Of a DNA stretch of 64,000 nt, positions 54,305-63,311 are shown piece after piece. The notes under the pieces were generated by a model. The model saw only the letters and a program-made list of their open reading frames with translations. It did no database searches and had not been told where the DNA came from. How positions within the stretch are numbered: position 1 is the stretch's first letter; each line of letters starts with the position of its first letter. The position numbers and the translations under genes are program-made. Source of the DNA: Mycobacterium sp. IS-1590 (GTDB lineage: Bacteria; Actinomycetota; Actinomycetes; Mycobacteriales; Mycobacteriaceae); NCBI RefSeq assembly GCF_001500025.1, contig NZ_LQIW01000001.1, forward strand, positions 186,001 through 250,000. Direction: 5' to 3'.

Positions 54305-55543
54305 TCACCCCAGTACGGTCGGTAGCGGGATGGTCGCCGTCACGGCGGTCCCCGCTCCGGGGCGCGAGCGAATGTTGAGGCGCCCGCCGACGATCTCGGC
54401 GCGCTCAGCCATCGACAGCAGGCCGTAGCCGCCCATCTCGTCGCCTCCCAATGGATGTTCGAAGGTGTCGAAACCCACTCCGTCGTCGACGATTTCGAGA
54501 CGCGCGACGTCGCCGCTGTCGCCGGGGTCGACGGCGAACGTCAGCCGGGCCGATGTGGCCTTGGCGTGTTTGACGACGTTCTGCAGGCACTCCTGCGCGA
54601 TGCGGTACAGCGCGAGCTCGACGTGGTCGGGCAGGCGGCGCTCGGCCAGGTCCACCTCGATCCCGATCTGCGGTATCGACCGGGCGAGGCTGGCCAGTCC
54701 GCCGGCCAGCCCGAGGTCGTCGAGAACCGGCGGGCGCAGTCCGCTGATCGCCGCGCGGGCCTCCTGCAGTGTCAGGTCGACCAACTCGCGTGCCTTGCCG
54801 AGCTGCTCGGCGACGATCGCGGGATCGTCGGATCGGGTCGCGGCGTCCAGCCGGTAGGACAACGTCACCAGCCGCTGCGAGATACCGTCGTGAATATCGC
54901 CTGCGAGCCTTCGCCGTTCGAGCTCTTGAGCCTCGATCACCTGCTCGACGAAGTTCTCGTGGGCTCGTTCGCGGGCCACCAGCTGCCGGTGCAGCCGGGC
55001 CTGGTGCATGGCCCCTGCGATGAGCCTGCCGATCACCACGAGCAACTCGACGTCGCGTTCGGTGAATTCGCGGCGCTCGACGGTGTGGACATTGAGCACG
55101 CCGACCAGGCCGCCGGGGTCGGTCTCCATCGGCACCGACACCATCGACGTGAAGTCGCTGCCGCGCAGCGACTGGAACGGCATGTAGCGCGGGTCGGACT
55201 CCTTGTCCTGGGTGATCACGACCGGCTCACGGTGGCTGGCCACCCAACCCGAGATGCCTTGTCCCAGGGGAAGTCTGATCTTGCCGATCGCGGCGTCGAA
55301 CGGGGGTGTGGCGCCCGCCAGCGTGAGCGACCGGTCGCTGTCGTCGAGAACGTGGACGAAGCACACATCGCTGGCGGTGGCCGCGGTGATCATCCGTGCG
55401 GCCGCGGCGGCCAGCGGTTCGACACCCGGACCCTTGGACGCGGCCTGGATCAATTCGCGCAGCAGAGCGAGCTCGCGGTCGGCGGCCAGCGCGTACTGGC
55501 TCAGCTCCCGCACCGCATCCGACGGGCCCGATTGCGTGGTCAC
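54305..55543 (-). CDS. GAF-domain sensor histidine kinase (NarL/DevS-type partner)
   Basis: This 412-residue cytoplasmic kinase has a GAF domain (about residues 40-180; LTLAGATPPFDAAIGKIRLP, GISGWVASHREPVVITQDKE), a HisKA_3 dimerisation helix with the phospho-His in LAGDIHDGISQRLVTLSYRL, and a HATPase domain (LYRIAQECLQNVVKHAKATS, DDGVGFD, GGYGLLSMAERAEIVGG). It has no TM segments, so it senses an internal signal. GTG start overlaps the stop of the response-regulator gene (GTGA). An open frame continues upstream across the regulator gene but is only a shadow. Confidence 0.92.
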   Translation of the reverse strand: MTTQSGPSDAVRELSQYALAADRELALLRELIQAASKGPGVEPLAAAAARMITAATASDVCFVHVLDDSDRSLTLAGATPPFDAAIGKIRLPLGQGISGWVASHREPVVITQDKESDPRYMPFQSLRGSDFTSMVSVPMETDPGGLVGVLNVHTVERREFTERDVELLVVIGRLIAGAMHQARLHRQLVARERAHENFVEQVIEAQELERRRLAGDIHDGISQRLVTLSYRLDAATRSDDPAIVAEQLGKARELVDLTLQEARAAISGLRPPVLDDLGLAGGLASLARSIPQIGIEVDLAERRLPDHVELALYRIAQECLQNVVKHAKATSARLTFAVDPGDSGDVARLEIVDDGVGFDTFEHPLGGDEMGGYGLLSMAERAEIVGGRLNIRSRPGAGTAVTATIPLPTVLG

Positions 55544-56202
55544 TTGAAGATTCCCTCGCGCAGGGCGGTCGCCACGGCGCCGGTGCGATCGCTGACACCG
55601 AGCTTGCGGTAGATCGAGCTGAGATGGGTTTTGACCGTCTCGTCGCCGATCACCAGCTTGGCCGCGATCGCCCGGTTCGACAGCCCGTTGACGACGAGCG
55701 AGAGGATCTCGCTCTCGCGCTGGGTCAAGCCCTGGCGCGCACCCGGCCAGAACTCGTCGCGTTGCAACCGCGCGGCGGTGTCGACGGCCCTGGCCGCCAT
55801 GCCGGGGTCGATCGCGGTCTCGCCGCGATGCACGAACTCCAGCTGCCGCACCAGTTCGTCGCTGCTGATGCTCTTGAGCAGATATCCGGACGCCCCGACG
55901 CGAAGCGCCTGGAACAGGTACTGCTCGTCGTCGTAGACCGACAGCATGACGATTTTGCGGGCGGCATTGCGTTCGCGTAGTTCGGCGCACAGGTCCAGGC
56001 CGCTCGCACCCTGCATTCGCACGTCGCACAGCACGATGTCGGGATCGAGATCGTCGATGACGGCGACCGCGCGCTCGGCGCCGACGGCTTGCCCGACGAC
56101 CTGCACCCGGTCGGCGAACGCGGCCAGCATGGCCTTGAGGCCCTCGATGACCATCTCGTGGTCGTCGACCAGCACAAGACGCACCGGTGGGCTGCTCGGC
56201 AT
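55540..56202 (-). CDS. LuxR/NarL-family response regulator
   Basis: A 220-residue two-domain regulator. The receiver has the acidic pair in LVLVDDHEMV, phospho-acceptor Asp60 in DIVLCDVRMQ and the Lys in SGYLLKSISSDEL. The C-terminal helix-turn-helix is LTQRESEILSLVVNGLSNRA then KLVIGDETVKTHLSSIYRKL. It is paired with the downstream kinase by overlapping codons. Target genes are unknown; the divergent HAD gene is one candidate. Confidence 0.93.
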   Translation of the reverse strand: MPSSPPVRLVLVDDHEMVIEGLKAMLAAFADRVQVVGQAVGAERAVAVIDDLDPDIVLCDVRMQGASGLDLCAELRERNAARKIVMLSVYDDEQYLFQALRVGASGYLLKSISSDELVRQLEFVHRGETAIDPGMAARAVDTAARLQRDEFWPGARQGLTQRESEILSLVVNGLSNRAIAAKLVIGDETVKTHLSSIYRKLGVSDRTGAVATALREGIFK

Positions 56203-56327
56203 GCACCCACCTTAGAGGCGACATTTCCCCGTCAAGGCGTGTCGGCGGGGCGCGGCGGGCCGAATCGGCACCGACGATCCCCCGATTGGGGGAGGACTTC
56301 GCCTGTGATGGGCACCACCCTTTACTT

Positions 56328-57140
56328 ATGCCGACAACGCAGGAGACGACATGGCGCGCGGGCCGGTTCTGGTGGGACTGTGCCCCGCCCGGTGCCGGGC
56401 GGGGTGCCGGCTGTGCGGTACGCGGTCTGGTGTTCGACCTCGACGCGCTGACCGACATCGAATGTGACGGTCATCGGGTCGCCTACAACGCGGCCTTCAC
56501 CACGCACGGCCTGGATTTCCAGTGGTCGGTACCGCGCTACCGACAGTTGCTCGCGCTCACCGACGAGCGCCAGCGGGTCGCCGCCGAGCTTCGCAAGCGC
56601 TGCGTGGCCACCGAGGCCGATGTGCTCACCAAGCTGCTGGCAGACGAGATCTACAACACCAAGACCATGCTGTTCGACGAGTTGATCCTCGAGCGCGACC
56701 TGTCTCCGCGCGCCGGGCTGGTCGATTTCGTGATGGATGCCGTCGGTGCCGGTGTGCAGGTGGCCGTCGTGGTGAACGGTCAACGCGGCTGGGCCGAGCC
56801 GTTGGTGCGTCAACTCGTCGGCGAGGGCCTCGTCGAGGTGGTGGTCTCCGCGGAGGACGTCGTCAAGCCGATGCCCGATCCGGAGGCACACCGGCACGCG
56901 CTGTGGGAGCTCGGCGTGTCCGCCGAAGACGCGTTCGCCGTCACCGGTTCGGCCTCCGGGCTGCGGGCGGCCAACGCCGCTGGAATGCCGACGCTGGTGA
57001 TCACGGGGGAGGGCACGCCCGACATCCCGGCCGCGGTGGCGGTGCGCCCCGACTACGCGGGCCCCAGCCCGTTGCGCCTCGCCGATTGCCAACGCCTGCA
57101 CGCCGGCTGGTCGCGCGGCCGTAAGCCGACGGCGGCGTAG
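56328..57140 (+). CDS. HAD-superfamily hydrolase, beta-phosphoglucomutase/phosphatase-like
   Basis: A 270-residue protein whose HAD core begins with GLVFDLDALTDIECDGHRVA (motif I with both Asp residues, near residue 35), followed by a helical cap (YRQLLALTDERQRVAAELRK). Motif II lies around VAVVVNGQRG and motif III around SAEDVVKPMPDPEAH with the Lys. The N-terminal 30 residues are not conserved in appearance, so a later start (GTG near 56430) is possible. Substrate unknown; relatives hydrolyse sugar phosphates or 2-phosphoglycolate. Confidence 0.8.
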   Translation: MPTTQETTWRAGRFWWDCAPPGAGRGAGCAVRGLVFDLDALTDIECDGHRVAYNAAFTTHGLDFQWSVPRYRQLLALTDERQRVAAELRKRCVATEADVLTKLLADEIYNTKTMLFDELILERDLSPRAGLVDFVMDAVGAGVQVAVVVNGQRGWAEPLVRQLVGEGLVEVVVSAEDVVKPMPDPEAHRHALWELGVSAEDAFAVTGSASGLRAANAAGMPTLVITGEGTPDIPAAVAVRPDYAGPSPLRLADCQRLHAGWSRGRKPTAA

Positions 57141-57183
57141 CGGCTGAGTCGGTCAGCGCGCCGGCCGGCGGTAGCGTCGACCC

Positions 57184-57879
57184 ATGACCGACATCCCCAC
57201 CACCGAAGAAGCGCTCGCCCGCCTCGACATGCCGCTGGTCGAGGCCATGATGACCCAGCGTGCCGTGCGCCGCGTCCTTCCCGACCCCGTCGACGACGCC
57301 GTCGTCCTGAAATGCATCGAGCTGGCGCTGCGGGCTCCCACCGGATCGAACGGGCAGAACTGGGAGTTCATCGTGGTGAAGGACCAGGCCGTCAAGGATC
57401 AGCTCGGCAAGCGTTATCGCCAAGCCTGGTCGTTGTACGGCGGGATAGGCAGGCGTCTGGCCGCCGGTGACGAATCGATGCAGAAGATCCTGCGGGCCGT
57501 GCAGTGGCAGGTCGAGCACTTCAGCGAGATCCCGGTGCTCGTCGTGCCGTGCCTGCGTGGGGGTTCGCGGCTGCCGTACATGCCCTCGCCGTTCGTCGGC
57601 GAGTCGTCGTTCTTCGGGTCGATCTACCCCAGCGTGCAGAACCTGCTGCTCGCCGCGCGGGCGATGGGGCTCGGCGCGTCGCTGATCACGTTGCCGCTGT
57701 GGAGCGTGACATCGGCGCGCAGGACCCTGGGCCTGCCGCTGACCGTGACACCCATCTGCGTCGTGCCCCTGGGCTGGCCGCGTGGGCGGTACGGGCCGAC
57801 GACCCGCAAGCCGGTCGGACAGGTCGCCCACCTCGACAAGTACGGTGCGCGCGCCTGGGTCGACGGCGAGCCGCGGTGA
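57184..57879 (+). CDS. Nitroreductase-family flavoprotein
   Basis: A 231-residue FMN enzyme with the family's opening MTQRAVRRVLPDPVDDAVV, the flavin contacts RAPTGSNGQNWEFIVV, and the C-terminal helix block SSFFGSIYPSVQNLLLAARA followed by MGLGASLIT. It reduces nitro compounds, quinones or F420-like electron acceptors; the exact substrate is not evident. It is convergent with mmsB, 7 bp from its end. Confidence 0.87.
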   Translation: MTDIPTTEEALARLDMPLVEAMMTQRAVRRVLPDPVDDAVVLKCIELALRAPTGSNGQNWEFIVVKDQAVKDQLGKRYRQAWSLYGGIGRRLAAGDESMQKILRAVQWQVEHFSEIPVLVVPCLRGGSRLPYMPSPFVGESSFFGSIYPSVQNLLLAARAMGLGASLITLPLWSVTSARRTLGLPLTVTPICVVPLGWPRGRYGPTTRKPVGQVAHLDKYGARAWVDGEPR

Positions 57880-57886
57880 CGTCGAG

Positions 57887-58762
57887 TCAGTTGCCCCGCA
57901 GCATCTCGATCACCGCGCTGAAGTCCTTGTCGGCGTGGTCGGCGGCGAACTTCTTGTAGATCTGCGCGGCGTGGCTGCCCAGCGGCGCGTTCGACCCTGT
58001 CGACTCGACCGCGGTCATGGCCAGTCCGAGGTCCTTGTTCATCAGCGCGGTCGCGAACCCGGGTTTGAAGTCGTTGTTGGCCGGCGACGTCGGAACCGGG
58101 CCCGGGACAGGGCAATTGGTGTGCACCGACCAGCAGTTGCCGGTGGCTCCGGTGATGACGTCGAACAGCGACTGCGCCGACAGGCCCAGCTTCTCGGCGA
58201 GGACGAATGCCTCGCCGATCGCGATCTGCTGCACCGCGAGCACCATGTTGTTGCACAATTTGGCGGCCTGGCCGGTACCCGAGGCGCCGCAGTGAATGAT
58301 CTTGCCCGCCAACGGCTCGAGCACGGGCCGGGCGCGTTCCACCGCGGTGTCCTCACCGCCGACCATGAACGCCAGCGTGCCCGCGGTGGCGCCCTTCACC
58401 CCGCCCGATACCGGGGCGTCGAGTTGCGCGAAGCCGCGCTCGAGGGCCTGCTGGTGAATGGTGCGCGCGTCGTCGACGGAGATGGTGGAGGTATCGATGA
58501 ACAACGTGTCGTCCTTGGCCGCGGGAAGCACCTCGGCGTAGCACGCTTTCACGATGTCACCGTTGGGCAGCGAGGTGATCACCACCTCGGCACCGCCGAC
58601 GGCCTCAGCGCCGCTGTCGAATACCGACACACCCTTCTCCGCCGCAGCCGATTTCAACGCGGACTGGGGGTCGAACCCGTGAACCGTCTGGCCGGCGGCA
58701 ACCAGGTTCGCCGCCATCGGCCCGCCCATGTTTCCCAGGCCCAAGAACGCGATCGTCGTCAT
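57887..58762 (-). CDS. mmsB: 3-hydroxyisobutyrate dehydrogenase
   Basis: The 291-residue enzyme oxidises 3-hydroxyisobutyrate to methylmalonate semialdehyde in valine catabolism. NAD motif IAFLGLGNMGGPMAANL at the start, substrate loop LDAPVSGGVKGATAGTLAFM, and the catalytic Lys in GTGQAAKLCNNMVLAV. It is the last gene of the mmsA-dehydrogenase-mmsB operon, 12 bp after the acyl-CoA dehydrogenase. Confidence 0.95.
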   Translation of the reverse strand: MTTIAFLGLGNMGGPMAANLVAAGQTVHGFDPQSALKSAAAEKGVSVFDSGAEAVGGAEVVITSLPNGDIVKACYAEVLPAAKDDTLFIDTSTISVDDARTIHQQALERGFAQLDAPVSGGVKGATAGTLAFMVGGEDTAVERARPVLEPLAGKIIHCGASGTGQAAKLCNNMVLAVQQIAIGEAFVLAEKLGLSAQSLFDVITGATGNCWSVHTNCPVPGPVPTSPANNDFKPGFATALMNKDLGLAMTAVESTGSNAPLGSHAAQIYKKFAADHADKDFSAVIEMLRGN

Positions 58763-58774
58763 TGATGACCTCTC

Positions 58775-59941
58775 CTAAGCGGACGCCCGCACCTTGGCGG
58801 CCTGCGACCGCCCGATGACCACGCGCATGATTTCGTTGGTTCCCTCGAGGATCCGGTGCACCCGCAGGTCCCGCACGATCTTCTCCAACCCGTACTCGTC
58901 GAGGTAGCCGTAGCCCCCGTGCAATTGCAGTGCCTGATCGGCGACGGTATAGCAGGCATCGGTGACGTAGAGCTTGGCCATTGCGCACAGCTCGACCTTG
59001 TCCGGGTGGTTCTCGTCCAGGGCACTCGCCGCTCGCCACAACAGGTTTCGCGACGTCTCCAGTGCGGTGGCCATCTCGGCCAGGGTGAACCGGATGGTGG
59101 GCTCGTCGAGAAGAGGGCCGCCGAACGCTTCGCGGTCGCGCACATAGGCGGCGGCCTTGTCGTAGGCGGCCTGCGCACCGCCGAGCGAGCACGCCGCGAT
59201 GTTGATCCGCCCGCCGTTGAGACCGTTCATCGCGATCCCGAAGCCGGTGCCCTCGCCGTCGGCACCGCCCAACATCGCATCGGCGGGTACGCGGACGCCT
59301 TCGAAGATCACCTGAGCCGTCGGCTGTGCGTGCCAGCCCATCTTCTCCTCGTCGGCCCCGAAAGTCAGCCCGGGGGTGTCCTTTTCGACGAGGAACGTCG
59401 AAATGCCCCGCGGCCCCTCACCGCCGGTGCGCGCCATCACCACGTAGACGTCCGAGGATCCGGCACCGGAGATGAACTGCTTGACCCCGTCGAGGACGTA
59501 GTGGTCGCCTTCCCGAACGGCCCTGGTGCGCAACGCGCTCGCATCGGACCCTGCGCCGGGTTCGGTCAGGCAGTAGCTGGCGATCGAATCCATCGACGCC
59601 AGCCGCGGCACCCAGCTCTTGCGCTGCTCGGGGGTGCCGTAGGTGTCGACCATCCACGTGCACATGTTGTGGATCGACAGGAACGCCGCCACCGTCGGAT
59701 CCGCCGTCGCGAGTTGTTCGAAGATCCGCACACCGTCGAGCCTGCGCAACCCGCTGCCGCCGACGTCCTCCTTGCAGCACACCGCCGCCATCCCGAGCTC
59801 GGCGGCCTCGCGCAGCACGTCGGTGGGGAAGTGGTGGGTCTTGTCCCATTCCAACGCGAACGGCGCGAGCCGCTTGTCGGCGAATGCGGCCGCCGTCTCG
59901 GCGATCACCCGCTCGTCGTCGTCGAGCCCGAAATAGTGCAT
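58775..59941 (-). CDS. Acyl-CoA dehydrogenase, probably isobutyryl-CoA dehydrogenase
   Basis: A 388-residue FAD enzyme with the ACAD signatures SYCLTEPGAGSDASALRTRA and LRVHRILEGTNEIMRVVIGR. LQLHGGYGYLDEYGLEKIVR is the FAD/CoA contact. The operon suggests oxidation of isobutyryl-CoA to methacrylyl-CoA in valine breakdown; in M. tuberculosis the corresponding gene is called fadE9. I start at ATG 59941 (MHYFGLDDDER), 20 bp after mmsA; the frame extends further upstream into mmsA. Confidence 0.92.
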   Translation of the reverse strand: MHYFGLDDDERVIAETAAAFADKRLAPFALEWDKTHHFPTDVLREAAELGMAAVCCKEDVGGSGLRRLDGVRIFEQLATADPTVAAFLSIHNMCTWMVDTYGTPEQRKSWVPRLASMDSIASYCLTEPGAGSDASALRTRAVREGDHYVLDGVKQFISGAGSSDVYVVMARTGGEGPRGISTFLVEKDTPGLTFGADEEKMGWHAQPTAQVIFEGVRVPADAMLGGADGEGTGFGIAMNGLNGGRINIAACSLGGAQAAYDKAAAYVRDREAFGGPLLDEPTIRFTLAEMATALETSRNLLWRAASALDENHPDKVELCAMAKLYVTDACYTVADQALQLHGGYGYLDEYGLEKIVRDLRVHRILEGTNEIMRVVIGRSQAAKVRASA

Positions 59942-59961
59942 GGTGTCGGAATTCTCGCCGG

Positions 59962-61482
59962 CTACTTCATGGTGGGGATGACGAACTCGGCGCCATCCTT
60001 GATGCCCGACGGCCACCGCTGCGTGACGGTCTTGGTCTTGGTGTAGAACAGGATCGAATGCGGCCCGTGCTGGTTGAGATCGCCGAAACCGGACCGCTTC
60101 CAGCCGCCAAAGGTGTGGTAGGCCACCGGAACCGGGATCGGAACGTTGACGCCCACCATGCCGACCTGCACGCGTGAGACGAAGTCGCGGGCGGCGTCAC
60201 CGTCGCGGGTGAAGATCGCCACACCGTTGCCGTACTCGTGCTCGGAGGGTAGCCTCAACGCCTCTTCGTAGTCCGAGGCTCGCACGATGCACAGCACCGG
60301 CCCGAAGATCTCGTCGGTGTAGATCGACATGTCGGTGGTGACGTGGTCGAACAGGGTGGGCCCGATGAAGTAGCCGTTCTCCAGGCTGGCATCGCCGAAT
60401 TGCATGTCGTCGCTGCGGCGTTCGCGGCCGTCGACCACGATCTCGGCACCCGCCTCGACACCTGCGTCGATATAGCTGCGCACCCGCTGCAGCGCCGCCT
60501 CGGTGACCAGCGGGCCGTAGGTGGCCTTGGGATCGAGGCTGTGGCCGACACGCAGTTCGGCCACCCGCTCGGCGAGCCTGTTGCGCAGCCGGTTCGCGGT
60601 CTCCTCGCCGACGGGCACGGCGACGCTGATCGCCATGCATCGCTCGCCCGCGCTGCCGTAGCCGGCGCCGATCAACGCGTCGACGGCCTGGTCCAGGTCG
60701 GCGTCGGGCATCACGATCATGTGGTTCTTCGCGCCGCCGAAGCATTGGGCCCGCTTGCCGTTGGCCGTCGCCGTCGAATAGATGTACTGGGCGATGTCGG
60801 AGCTGCCGACGAAGCCCACCGCCTGGATCACGGGGTGCTCGAGGATGGCGTCGACGGCCTCCTTGTCGCCCTGCACGACCTGGAAGACCCCTGGCGGCAG
60901 ACCCGCCTCGAGGAACAATTCCGCCAGCCGCACCGGTACCGACGGATCACGTTCGGAGGGCTTGAGGATGAACGCGTTGCCGCACGCCAGCGCTGGGCCG
61001 GCCTTCCACAGCGGGATCATCGCCGGGAAGTTGAATGGCGTGATGCCCGCGACCACGCCGAGCGGCTGGCGCAGTGAGTAGACGTCGATGCCGGGGCCCG
61101 CACCCTCGGTGTACTCGCCCTTGAGCAGGTGCGGGATGCCGACCGAGAACTCGATGACCTCGAGGCCGCGCTGGATGTCGCCCAGGGAGTCGGCGTGGGT
61201 CTTGCCGTGCTCGAGGGACAGCATTTCGGCGAGCTCGTCGGCGTTCTGGTTGACCAGATCGATGAACTTCATCAGCACGCGGGCACGACGTTGGGGGTTC
61301 CATGCCGCCCACGCCTGCTGCGACTCGGCCGCACCCGCGACCGCCGCGTCGACGTCGGCGGCCGAAGCCATCGCGACCTGCGCCTGCACCTCGCCGGTGC
61401 TCGGGTTGAAGATGTCGGCGGTGCGGTTGGACTGTCCGTTCGTGCGCTTGCCGTCGATGAAATGCGGAACCTGGGTGGTCAT
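59962..61482 (-). CDS. mmsA: Methylmalonate-semialdehyde dehydrogenase (CoA-acylating)
   Basis: This 506-residue aldehyde dehydrogenase converts methylmalonate semialdehyde and CoA to propionyl-CoA. It shows FNFPAMIPLWKAGPALACGN, the NAD-binding VGFVGSSDIAQYIYSTA, and the nucleophile Cys in YGSAGERCMAISVAVP. PVAYHTFGGWKRSGFGDLNQ is a family hallmark. The start is ATG 61482 with a TGAGGGG site; a GTG five codons earlier is unlikely. First gene of the valine operon. Confidence 0.95.
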   Translation of the reverse strand: MTTQVPHFIDGKRTNGQSNRTADIFNPSTGEVQAQVAMASAADVDAAVAGAAESQQAWAAWNPQRRARVLMKFIDLVNQNADELAEMLSLEHGKTHADSLGDIQRGLEVIEFSVGIPHLLKGEYTEGAGPGIDVYSLRQPLGVVAGITPFNFPAMIPLWKAGPALACGNAFILKPSERDPSVPVRLAELFLEAGLPPGVFQVVQGDKEAVDAILEHPVIQAVGFVGSSDIAQYIYSTATANGKRAQCFGGAKNHMIVMPDADLDQAVDALIGAGYGSAGERCMAISVAVPVGEETANRLRNRLAERVAELRVGHSLDPKATYGPLVTEAALQRVRSYIDAGVEAGAEIVVDGRERRSDDMQFGDASLENGYFIGPTLFDHVTTDMSIYTDEIFGPVLCIVRASDYEEALRLPSEHEYGNGVAIFTRDGDAARDFVSRVQVGMVGVNVPIPVPVAYHTFGGWKRSGFGDLNQHGPHSILFYTKTKTVTQRWPSGIKDGAEFVIPTMK

Positions 61483-61497
61483 GAGCGTGCCCCTCAC

Positions 61498-61522
61498 TAC
61501 TAGATAGTTGGATATCCTAGTA
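61498..61522. promoter_or_regulatory. Inverted repeat upstream of mmsA, candidate operator
   Basis: TACTAG (61498-61503) and CTAGTA (61517-61522) form 6-bp arms 13 bp apart in an AT-rich island within GC-rich DNA. It lies 15 bp before the mmsA start. A central GGATATCC is also self-complementary. Control of the valine operon is inferred. Confidence 0.5.
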
Positions 61523-61563
61523 ATTCGGGGGCGCGTGACGCAAGGGTCCCCGAGGAGGTCTTG

Positions 61564-62406
61564 TCAGCCCTTCAACCCGAGCGGACCCGCCAACTCGGTC
61601 AGCGTCGGGATCAAGACGTCCCATCCGCCGAGCACCTGGATCGCGACGTGATCCGCGCCGGCCTCCAGGTGCTCGTTGAGCCGGGCGGCGATCGCGTCGG
61701 GCGTGCCGTGGGCGACGAGTGCGTCGATCAGCCGGTCGCTGCCGGGCTTGGCGACGTCGTCCTCGGTGAAGCCCAGTCGCTTCCAGTTGTTCAGGTAGTT
61801 CGACAGGTTCAGGTAGAAATCGACTGTCTGCCTGCCGATCTCGCGCGACGCCTCGGCGTCCCTGGCCAACACGACCTTGTGTTCGGGCGCGATGAACACC
61901 GTGGGCCCGAGCAGGTTTCGCGCCTCCCCGGTGTGCTGCGGCGTGGTCAGGTAGGGGTGTGCCCCGGCGCTGCGCTGCGCCGAAAGCTTGAGCACCCTGG
62001 GGCCTAGCGCCGCGATCACCCGCCGACTCGTCGGGACCTTCTTCGCGTCCAGCGCGTCGAGATACTCGACGAGCACGTCGTACGGTTTGCGGTACTCCTC
62101 GGTGTGCTCGGGATGGCCGATACCGATGCCCAGCAGGAACCGGCCCGGATACGCGTCCTCGACGCGGTGGTACGCGTCGGCGACCTCGTCGGCCGGCGCC
62201 GTCCACACGTTGAGAATTCCGGTGGCGACCGCAAGGTTCTCGGTGCGTTCGAGAATGGGTTCGACGTACTCGAGGTTGCCCGCGGGCGATCCGCCGATCC
62301 ACACCGCGCCGTAGCCGAGCTTCTCGATCTCCACGGCCTGTTCGGGCTTCGGAACGCCGAACGTCCATACGCCGTAGCGGCCGAGATTGGGCTTGAGCTC
62401 AGTCAT
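61564..62406 (-). CDS. LLM-class F420-dependent oxidoreductase (first of tandem pair)
   Basis: A 280-residue luciferase-like TIM-barrel protein of the TIGR03620-type mycobacterial group. Marks are YGAVWIGGSPAGNLEYVEPI, LAVATGILNVWTAPADEVAD, RFLLGIGIGHPEHTEEYRKP and RVIAALGPRVLKLSAQRSAG. F420 use is inferred from the family. It is 21 bp downstream of a close paralogue on the same strand, so the two form an operon. Substrate unknown. Confidence 0.88.
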   Translation of the reverse strand: MTELKPNLGRYGVWTFGVPKPEQAVEIEKLGYGAVWIGGSPAGNLEYVEPILERTENLAVATGILNVWTAPADEVADAYHRVEDAYPGRFLLGIGIGHPEHTEEYRKPYDVLVEYLDALDAKKVPTSRRVIAALGPRVLKLSAQRSAGAHPYLTTPQHTGEARNLLGPTVFIAPEHKVVLARDAEASREIGRQTVDFYLNLSNYLNNWKRLGFTEDDVAKPGSDRLIDALVAHGTPDAIAARLNEHLEAGADHVAIQVLGGWDVLIPTLTELAGPLGLKG

Positions 62407-62427
62407 GCGGATCCCTTCGGTGGTACG

Positions 62428-63273
62428 TCACTTCAGGCCGAGCGGACCCGCCAATTGAGCCAACGCATCCACCAGCTTGTCCGGTCCGGTGAGCACCTGC
62501 ACGGGCACGTGGTCGGCGCCCGCTTCCAAATGCTCGTTGAGCCGTGCGGCTATGGCGTCGACGGTGCCATACGCCACCACGGCGTCGACAAGCCGGTCGC
62601 TGCCCGGCTTGGCGACCTCGTCGTCGGTGAAACCGAGACGCTTCCAGTTGTTGAGATAGTTCGTGAGATTGAGGTAGATGTCTAACGCCTTGCGGCCGAC
62701 CGCCCGGGCCTTCTCGATATCGGTGGTCGGCACCACCTTGTGTTCGGGAGCGATGAACGCGTCCGGTCCGATCAGCGTGCGTGCCTCGGCGGTGTGTTCC
62801 GGCGTCGTCAGGTACGGATGCGGCCCGGCGGCGCGGTCCGCGGACAGTTTGAGCACCCGTGGGCCCAGTGCGGCGACCACCCGCCGGTCCTTGGGAACTC
62901 CGTGCTCGTCGAGCTTGTCGAGATAGGCAACCAGCGCGTCATAGGGCTTCTGGTACTCGGTGTGCGCCTCCGGGTGGCCGACGCCGATGCCCAGCAGAAA
63001 GCGCCCGGGATGGGCTTTGTCGATCCGGTGGAAGGACTCGCTGACCGGCCCGGCGTCGGCGGTCCAGATGTTGACGATGCCGGTCGCCAATTTGAGTGTG
63101 TTGGTCGCGTCGAGAATCGGTTCCACCCAGGACAATTCGGCCGCCGGCGAACCGCCCGCCCAGATTGCGCCGTAGCCGAGGTCTTCGATGGCGCGCAGTT
63201 GTTCCGGGCTCAGCTGCTGCCACATGGAGTAATGGCCGAACGCGCCGTAGGAACCGAGATCGGGTTTCGTCAT
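62428..63273 (-). CDS. LLM-class F420-dependent oxidoreductase (second of tandem pair)
   Basis: This 281-residue paralogue shares most blocks with its neighbour: GYGAIWAGGSPAAELSWVEP, KLATGIVNIWTADAGPVSES, FLLGIGVGHPEAHTEYQKPY, VVAALGPRVLKLSADRAAGP and NLTNYLNNWKRLGFTDDEVA. Differences lie mainly in the N-terminal 25 residues and near the presumed substrate pocket. The pair may act on related substrates or as a heteromer; sequence does not tell. Confidence 0.88.
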   Translation of the reverse strand: MTKPDLGSYGAFGHYSMWQQLSPEQLRAIEDLGYGAIWAGGSPAAELSWVEPILDATNTLKLATGIVNIWTADAGPVSESFHRIDKAHPGRFLLGIGVGHPEAHTEYQKPYDALVAYLDKLDEHGVPKDRRVVAALGPRVLKLSADRAAGPHPYLTTPEHTAEARTLIGPDAFIAPEHKVVPTTDIEKARAVGRKALDIYLNLTNYLNNWKRLGFTDDEVAKPGSDRLVDAVVAYGTVDAIAARLNEHLEAGADHVPVQVLTGPDKLVDALAQLAGPLGLK

Positions 63274-63311
63274 GATCGCTCCAACTTCCCGGCGCTCAAG
63301 GGATATTCCGG

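Noticed and set aside
55544..56458. Upstream extension of the histidine kinase frame to give a 717-residue protein
   Set aside because: The extra 305 codons lie over the response-regulator gene in another frame and have shadow composition; the coupled GTG start explains the kinase fully.
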